Shown: positions 59,490-64,000 of the stretch, piece by piece
Position numbering within the stretch: position 1 is the stretch's first letter
How the letters are laid out: every line of letters starts with the position of its first letter
Origin: Roseateles oligotrophus
GTDB lineage: Bacteria; Pseudomonadota; Gammaproteobacteria; Burkholderiales; Burkholderiaceae_C
DNA: 64,000 nucleotides
Assembly: GCF_025717515.1 (NCBI RefSeq)
Contig: NZ_JAJIRN010000001.1
Span: 558,001 to 622,000, forward strand
Direction: 5' to 3'
Notes under the pieces: generated by a model
Databases searched by the model: none
What the model saw: only the letters and a program-made list of their open reading frames with translations
What the model was told of the DNA's origin: nothing
Made by a program: the position numbers and the translations under genes

Positions 59490-61151
59490 ATGCAGGATTT
59501 AAAGGCAATAGCAATTGGCTTGTTGTTTTTCGCAACCAATGCGGTGCACGCCGATCCATATACTGACGCAGTGCAGGCCCACGGAAGTCAAGACTACGCG
59601 ACGGCAATCAATGGGTTCTCGGCATTGGCAGCTCACGGCCTACCAGAGGCTCAGCACTACTTGGCGTTGATGTACCTCGAAGGCCTTGGAATGCCCAGGG
59701 ACGAAGGTCAAGCTCTGCTTTGGTTCCGTAAGGCCGCCGAACAAGGCCATGCCCGTGCTCAAGTTGAACTGGCCTTGGCCTATGAAGACGGCATAGGGGT
59801 CACAAAGGACGATCAGCAAGCGGCCACGTGGTATCGCAAAGCTGCCGAGCAAGGCCACAGCGGTGGGCAATACAACATTGGTTTGATGTACGAGGATGGC
59901 CGTGGCGTGCCAAAAGACGAACATCAGGCGGCTGCTTGGTATCGCAAAGCGGCTGAGCAAGGCCATGTTCTGGCTCAAAACAACCTGGGGCTGATGTGCC
60001 TCAGTGGTCATGGTGTAGCCGCCAACCACGAAGAGGGTTTCATGTGGATTCGCAAAGCGGCTGAGCAGGGCCGCAGCACGGCTCAACATAATCTCGCCCA
60101 GATGTACCTCGACGGCATCGGCGTAAGAAAGGATGAGCAGCTAGCCACGATTTGGCATCACAAAGCCGCAGAGCAAGGCTTCGCCAAATCGCAGTCCTAT
60201 CTTGGCAATATGTATTTACAGGGGCGTGGGGTTGAAAAAGATCTTCAGCAAGCCCTCTTCTGGCTTCGCAAATCGGCCGAGCAAGGCAAGGTCGCTGATC
60301 AGTCCACCCTTGGCGTCCTGTATGCAAGCGGTCGCGAGATGCCAAAGGACGGCGAACAGGCTGAATTTTGGTTACGCAAGTCGGCGGAACGAGGCGATTC
60401 CTATGGGCAGTTAATTCTTGGCTCGCTCTATCGGCAAGGATTGGGCGTGCCGCAGGACGATAGGCTAGCCTTTGAATGGACTTGCAAAGCGGCTGAGCAA
60501 GGTGATGCAGAGGCCATGGATTTGCTGGCCTATATGCATGGGCTGGGCCTCGGCACAGCCAAGGACAAGGCGCTGGCTGCCGTTTGGTACCGTAAAGCAG
60601 CCGAGCGAGGTGTAGCAAAATCCCAGTTCATGTTGGGCGACTGCTATTCATTCGGCATAGGTGTTCCCAAAGACAGCCAAGAGGCTGCTGTCTGGTATCG
60701 CAAGGCTGCAGAGCAAGGCGATGCCGAGTCGCAGTTCAGGCTCGGGCTCAGTTATGCCCAAGGCGACGGCGTGCCGCAGGATGACAAGGTCGCCGTAGCC
60801 TGGTACCTCAAGTCGGCAGAGCAAGGCAATGCAAGCGCTCAGAACAACTTGGGCTTCATGTATGTCAAAGGTCGAGGTCTACAGAAGGATGAGCGGCAGG
60901 CATTTCTTTGGCGTTCCAAAGCAGCCGAGCAAGGCGATAGCGATGCGCAGTTCGATTTGGGCCAAATGTATGGCCAAGGACAGGGTGTGCCGAAAAACGG
61001 TCAGCAAGCCTACTTCTGGTGGCTGCTGGCCAGTGCGGCCGGTGAATCCCGAGCCACCAACAGCCTTGAAGTCATTGAGCCCACACTAGCCACTGAGCAA
61101 CGCGACGCCGCCCGGGCTCAGGCTCAGGAGTGGCGGCTGCTCAAGCAATAG
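59490..61151 (+). CDS. Exported Sel1-repeat (SLR) protein
   Basis: A 553-residue protein with a signal peptide (IAIGLLFFATNAVHA) and about 13 Sel1-like repeats of 36 residues, each with G-x-G-V-x-K-D-x-x-x-A-x-x-W-Y-R-K-A-A-E-Q-G. Such arrays form a superhelical scaffold for protein partners in the periplasm or outside. GGGAAAA precedes the ATG. Monocistronic. Confidence 0.9.
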   Translation: MQDLKAIAIGLLFFATNAVHADPYTDAVQAHGSQDYATAINGFSALAAHGLPEAQHYLALMYLEGLGMPRDEGQALLWFRKAAEQGHARAQVELALAYEDGIGVTKDDQQAATWYRKAAEQGHSGGQYNIGLMYEDGRGVPKDEHQAAAWYRKAAEQGHVLAQNNLGLMCLSGHGVAANHEEGFMWIRKAAEQGRSTAQHNLAQMYLDGIGVRKDEQLATIWHHKAAEQGFAKSQSYLGNMYLQGRGVEKDLQQALFWLRKSAEQGKVADQSTLGVLYASGREMPKDGEQAEFWLRKSAERGDSYGQLILGSLYRQGLGVPQDDRLAFEWTCKAAEQGDAEAMDLLAYMHGLGLGTAKDKALAAVWYRKAAERGVAKSQFMLGDCYSFGIGVPKDSQEAAVWYRKAAEQGDAESQFRLGLSYAQGDGVPQDDKVAVAWYLKSAEQGNASAQNNLGFMYVKGRGLQKDERQAFLWRSKAAEQGDSDAQFDLGQMYGQGQGVPKNGQQAYFWWLLASAAGESRATNSLEVIEPTLATEQRDAARAQAQEWRLLKQ

Positions 61152-61256
61152 TTGCATGCGCCTCGCCTAGCCCGCAACTCCAAAGCGTCGGACCCGGGTC
61201 GCCGATGAGCCCGTTCGAAATTGTTTGCAACAGGGCTGGATCGCGCGGATTTCTCC

Positions 61257-62999
61257 TCAGTACAGCCGAATGGCGGTGTCGAAGTTCCAGCTGCGCCGGA
61301 TTTCTATCACATCGAATTCGCGCGCCAGGCCGGGCTGAAATGGCGGATAGGGCGCCTGGCTTTGGACGATACGCCGTATTGCTTCGTCGATCGCCGGCAC
61401 GCCGCTGGAGAGGACGAAGGTCACCGATTCGACGGAACCATCGCTTCGAACGGCCACCGTCACCAGCGGATGCGCGTGAGGCTGCTTCGCCACTTCGCGG
61501 ATCATGTCGAAGGTCATATTCAGCTGGATCTTTCGGCTCCAGGCTTCCGCGTACAGCAGTAATTCGGCGTTAGGGTCGCTGCGCCCGAAGAGCCTGCCCC
61601 GGCGCAAGCTACTCGCCGCGGGAAGCAGCGATGGCGGCTGGCGTGCGGCAAGAGCGGCCGCATCGCGTTTGGCAGCCTCCTCGTCCAGTTGTCGCCCCAT
61701 CGCTCGGCGAGCGGCCTCACGTTTTGCATCCTGTTCCGCTCGCGCGGCCTCTTGTAAGGCCCGTTCTTGCAAGGCGCGTTCTTGCACCGCCCGCTCATGC
61801 AAGGCCTTCGCTTGCTGTGCCCGCTCTTGCTGGGCCCGCTCTTGTAGAGCCTGTTCTTGCATCGCCTTCTCTTGCTGCAACCTTGCCTGCCTCGCCGTCT
61901 CTTGCTGCGCCGCTTCTTGCTTCGCCAGTTCCCGCCGTTCGGACTCCACTCGAGCGGCCTCGACTCGCTCGACCTCCTGACGCTGGGCGAGCTGCCTGGC
62001 CGCCGCCTCCTGCTGCATTGCCGCTTGGCGTTGAGCCTCCTGGCGCTCGGCCTGCTGGCGGGCGGAGGCCTGGCGGGCGGCCTCCAAGCGCGCCGCCTCT
62101 TGGCGCTCGGCTTCCAGACGCGCGGCCTGAATCCGCTCAGACTCCTGTTTTGCAGCAGCAGCCTGTCGTGCCGCCTCGTCCCGTGCTGCGGCTTGCCGCA
62201 TTGCCTGCTGGCGTTCGGCTTCCTGACGAGCGGCCGCTTGTCGCGCTTCCTCCATCTGGGTCAGCTTCGCCATTTGGGCCAACTGCTCCGCTTGCCTTTG
62301 TGCCTGCTGCTCCGCACGATCGAGCTTGGCTCGCTCCTGCGACTCCGGGTCGATCGGCTTCGGCGCCGCAACCACCGTTTCTTGGGGCGTCGCCGGCATG
62401 GCCTCCGGGCTCGACGCGCTGGGCCCCGCCGTGACCAGGGCTGTCGGCAGCAAGGGGGCTGTGGGCACGACCCAAGCGGCCGCCTTCGACTGAGGCAAAG
62501 CCATCAAGACCGGCGCGGCCGCCGACTCGGGGGGCGGCGCGTGCAGCGTCGCGGTGCTCTTCTCTGGCGGCAGAACAATAGTCGTCGGCGCGTTCGCCGC
62601 GAATCCGTCGGTCGCGGGCCGGGCTGTTGGCTCGGTCAAGGCCATCGGCTGGAACTCTGGTGGTGCTTCGATCGCGGCCGGCGCGGGCGCCGCTGTGGAC
62701 CGTGCCGGCACAAGCACCACGCGCAAATCCTCGACCGCCGCTCGCCTTTGTCGCCAGGGCAAATCCAAGCCCGGAAGCCCCAGCCCCTGACCTCCGAAGC
62801 TGAGGCTCAACAGCAGCGTATGAATCAGCAAAGAAAGCAGCAGCGCCGTGCTCACCCGCCTGCGCCCGCGCGCAATGCCGGGTGCCGAACTCCGAGGAAC
62901 GTCGGAGTTCGGTTTCAAGTTGAACCCCCAGTTCAAGATGCGACTTCCATCGACAAGAAATGCAAGCGCAGTAGAAATAGTTCGAGAGCCCTGGTGCAA
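61257..62999 (-). CDS. TonB/TolA-like energy-transduction protein with long coiled coil
   Basis: Up to 580 residues. One membrane helix (STALLLSLLIHTLLLSLSFG) near residue 60, a Pro/Ala-rich stretch, about 250 residues of Ala/Gln/Glu/Arg coiled coil (about 230-480), and a C-terminal TonB-like domain (PLVTVAVRSDGSVESVTFVL, AIDEAIRRIVQSQAPYPPF). The start is unclear: 62999 is a TTG, and a GTG at 62855 just before the helix is plausible. It may connect inner-membrane energy to outer-membrane receptors. Confidence 0.78.
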   Translation of the reverse strand: MHQGSRTISTALAFLVDGSRILNWGFNLKPNSDVPRSSAPGIARGRRRVSTALLLSLLIHTLLLSLSFGGQGLGLPGLDLPWRQRRAAVEDLRVVLVPARSTAAPAPAAIEAPPEFQPMALTEPTARPATDGFAANAPTTIVLPPEKSTATLHAPPPESAAAPVLMALPQSKAAAWVVPTAPLLPTALVTAGPSASSPEAMPATPQETVVAAPKPIDPESQERAKLDRAEQQAQRQAEQLAQMAKLTQMEEARQAAARQEAERQQAMRQAAARDEAARQAAAAKQESERIQAARLEAERQEAARLEAARQASARQQAERQEAQRQAAMQQEAAARQLAQRQEVERVEAARVESERRELAKQEAAQQETARQARLQQEKAMQEQALQERAQQERAQQAKALHERAVQERALQERALQEAARAEQDAKREAARRAMGRQLDEEAAKRDAAALAARQPPSLLPAASSLRRGRLFGRSDPNAELLLYAEAWSRKIQLNMTFDMIREVAKQPHAHPLVTVAVRSDGSVESVTFVLSSGVPAIDEAIRRIVQSQAPYPPFQPGLAREFDVIEIRRSWNFDTAIRLY

Positions 63000-63230
63000 G
63001 TCATGGGCCGGTGCTTCTGGCCCGCGGCCAGCCTCTGCTATTCAGCTTCATTTGAGTCGATTCAATGCATGTCATGGGGGTCAGGTCACTCATCTGATGG
63101 CAAGACCCGATGGCCTGTCGACTATTGTGCCTTGCTCCAAACCACGCCTTGGTCGTTTGGGTTTGCTCGCTGCCGGCCAAATCCGCCAAGCTCCGCTCCG
63201 CTCCGGTCCGAACCCAAGGCCCAGCCGGTC

Positions 63231-63264
63231 AAGAAGCCCCGATCATGGCCGCATCGGGCTTCTT
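63231..63264 (-). terminator. Hairpin downstream of the cytochrome d1-type gene
   Basis: Arms AAGAAGCCCCGAT and ATCGGGCTTCTT pair with one bulged C around an 8-base loop, about 195 bases past the gene end. There is no clear T-run. The remaining spacer 63000-63459 shows nothing else I can call. Confidence 0.5.
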
Positions 63265-63459
63265 GTGCGGCGGCTCGACCCGACATTTCATCTTTGCTTG
63301 CTTGCGCCCTGGGTGGCAAACCCATGCAAGAGCCATCTGCAATTCCGATGCAGCGCGGATGGCCAGGGCTTGCCGGCGCCTAGCCTGGCAGCAAATGCAG
63401 CATGGTTCGCCCGGCGGTGCTCAGGACATGGATTCCGACGACGAGCGCCTTGTGAGCAT

Positions 63460-64000
63460 TCAATGCGAGGTGCCTTCTTCGCGATTGATCTTGTTCCAGA
63501 CGTTGTATTTGCCCACCGGCTTGCTCATCGGTAACCGTTTGATTTCCTTGAAGCTGGAGGCATCCAGGACGATGATCGCGCCGTCCATTTCCCAGACGCT
63601 CGCCAATGCATAGCGGCCGTCCTTGGTGAATTCGATATGTGCCAGGGTTTTGCCCGGCTCCTTGACTTGGGCAACGGTCTCCAGGCTTTGTTTGTCAATG
63701 ATGGTCAAGGTGTCCTTGGCGCTGGCACTCATCATCGAGTCGACCCAGGCATAGCGGCTTTTGGCATGGCTGCGCATGAAGAAGCCGGGGCCGGGCGTGG
63801 CGATGTCCTTGAGCTTCTTCCAGCTCTGCAGATCGATCACCGTGACCAGTCCATCCTTCAGGTTAGGACTTGCCAATACCCGCCGGCCTTGCCAGTCGAA
63901 TGTGATGCCCGAGCCCAGATGCGGCATGCCGGGGATGGGCAGGGTCGCGATGCTGCGGCGGATATCGAGGTTGACGACCTGGCCGAGATCGGCCTTGGCT
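63460..64000 (-). CDS. Cytochrome d1-type beta-propeller protein, C-terminal part (NirN/NirS family)
   Basis: The visible 179 residues, open at the window edge, carry GMPHLGSGITFDWQGRRVLA, GPGFFMRSHAKSRYAW, KTLAHIEFTKDGRYALASVW and end KPVGKYNVWNKI..EGTSH. These blocks match the heme d1 propeller of nitrite reductase-family proteins; the ending is more like NirN than NirS in my judgement. The function would be heme d1 maturation or nitrite reduction in the periplasm. The N-terminus lies outside the window. Confidence 0.85.
   Translation of the reverse strand, partial: AKADLGQVVNLDIRRSIATLPIPGMPHLGSGITFDWQGRRVLASPNLKDGLVTVIDLQSWKKLKDIATPGPGFFMRSHAKSRYAWVDSMMSASAKDTLTIIDKQSLETVAQVKEPGKTLAHIEFTKDGRYALASVWEMDGAIIVLDASSFKEIKRLPMSKPVGKYNVWNKINREEGTSH

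Noticed and set aside
1..64000. CRISPR arrays, insertion sequences with transposase, rRNA genes, integron attC arrays
   Set aside because: I looked for regularly spaced repeats, transposase motifs, rRNA landmarks and attC-like sites and found none. The tandem repeats present are inside genes or single duplications.

Overview
The window looks like a chromosome segment of a high-GC betaproteobacterium, most likely Burkholderiales of the Rubrivivax/Roseateles type. This is inferred from gene content (LytTR two-component pair, diheme cytochrome c, cytochrome d1-type protein, TamA/TamB, HD-GYP protein), from codon bias and from the tRNA-Val(GAC) sequence; no 16S rRNA gene is present.

Layout. (1) 1-10.6 kb: a minus-strand conjugation operon for a P-type (VirB-like) type IV secretion system. 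In transcription order it carries a TrbM-like gene, virB1, B2, B3, B4, a Cys-containing exported protein, virB6, B5, B8, B9, B10 and B11; virB11 runs off the left edge. (2) 10.7-31 kb: cargo-like genes separated by long, mostly non-coding spacers. They include a degenerate MnmH/rhodanese protein, a LytTR two-component system, a DUF1996 lipoprotein, an sdpR-sdpI-CPBP operon, an XRE-cupin regulator, a nucleotidyltransferase gene with an amber codon, a DUF6880 protein and a LuxR-type regulator. A dispersed intergenic repeat of about 150-250 bp occurs at least three and a half times here, and gene remnants (phospholipase D, sensor kinase) lie beside it. (3) 30.8-38.0 kb: the end of an integrative element, with AlpA, an intact higBA pair lying inside a wrecked DUF6088/nucleotidyltransferase toxin-antitoxin locus, a TOTE-type primase-helicase broken by an 11-bp duplication, a DUF1016 nuclease coupled to it, and a tyrosine integrase next to a 3' half of tRNA-Val(GAC) that marks the attachment site.

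(4) 38.0-42.2 kb: an AT-richer island between two diverged copies of a terminator-containing repeat of about 140 bp. It holds a DUF262 protein translationally coupled to an Rx4H HEPN-type protein, then a small membrane protein and a second protein with an Rx4H motif. This is the best candidate in the window for a little-described defence system. (5) 42.2-64 kb: housekeeping-like chromosome. It has a peptide ABC substrate-binding protein, an HD-GYP protein, a diheme cytochrome c, a likely operon moxR - small membrane gene - S9 peptidase - VWA protein - tamA - tamB followed by tRNA-Arg(CCT), a Sel1-repeat protein, a TonB/TolA-like protein and the 3' end of a cytochrome d1-type gene.

No second tRNA-Val 3' end is visible to the left, so the element ending at 38012 probably extends beyond position 1. 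The VirB operon may therefore be its transfer machinery. This is inference; relaxase and coupling-protein genes are not in the window.
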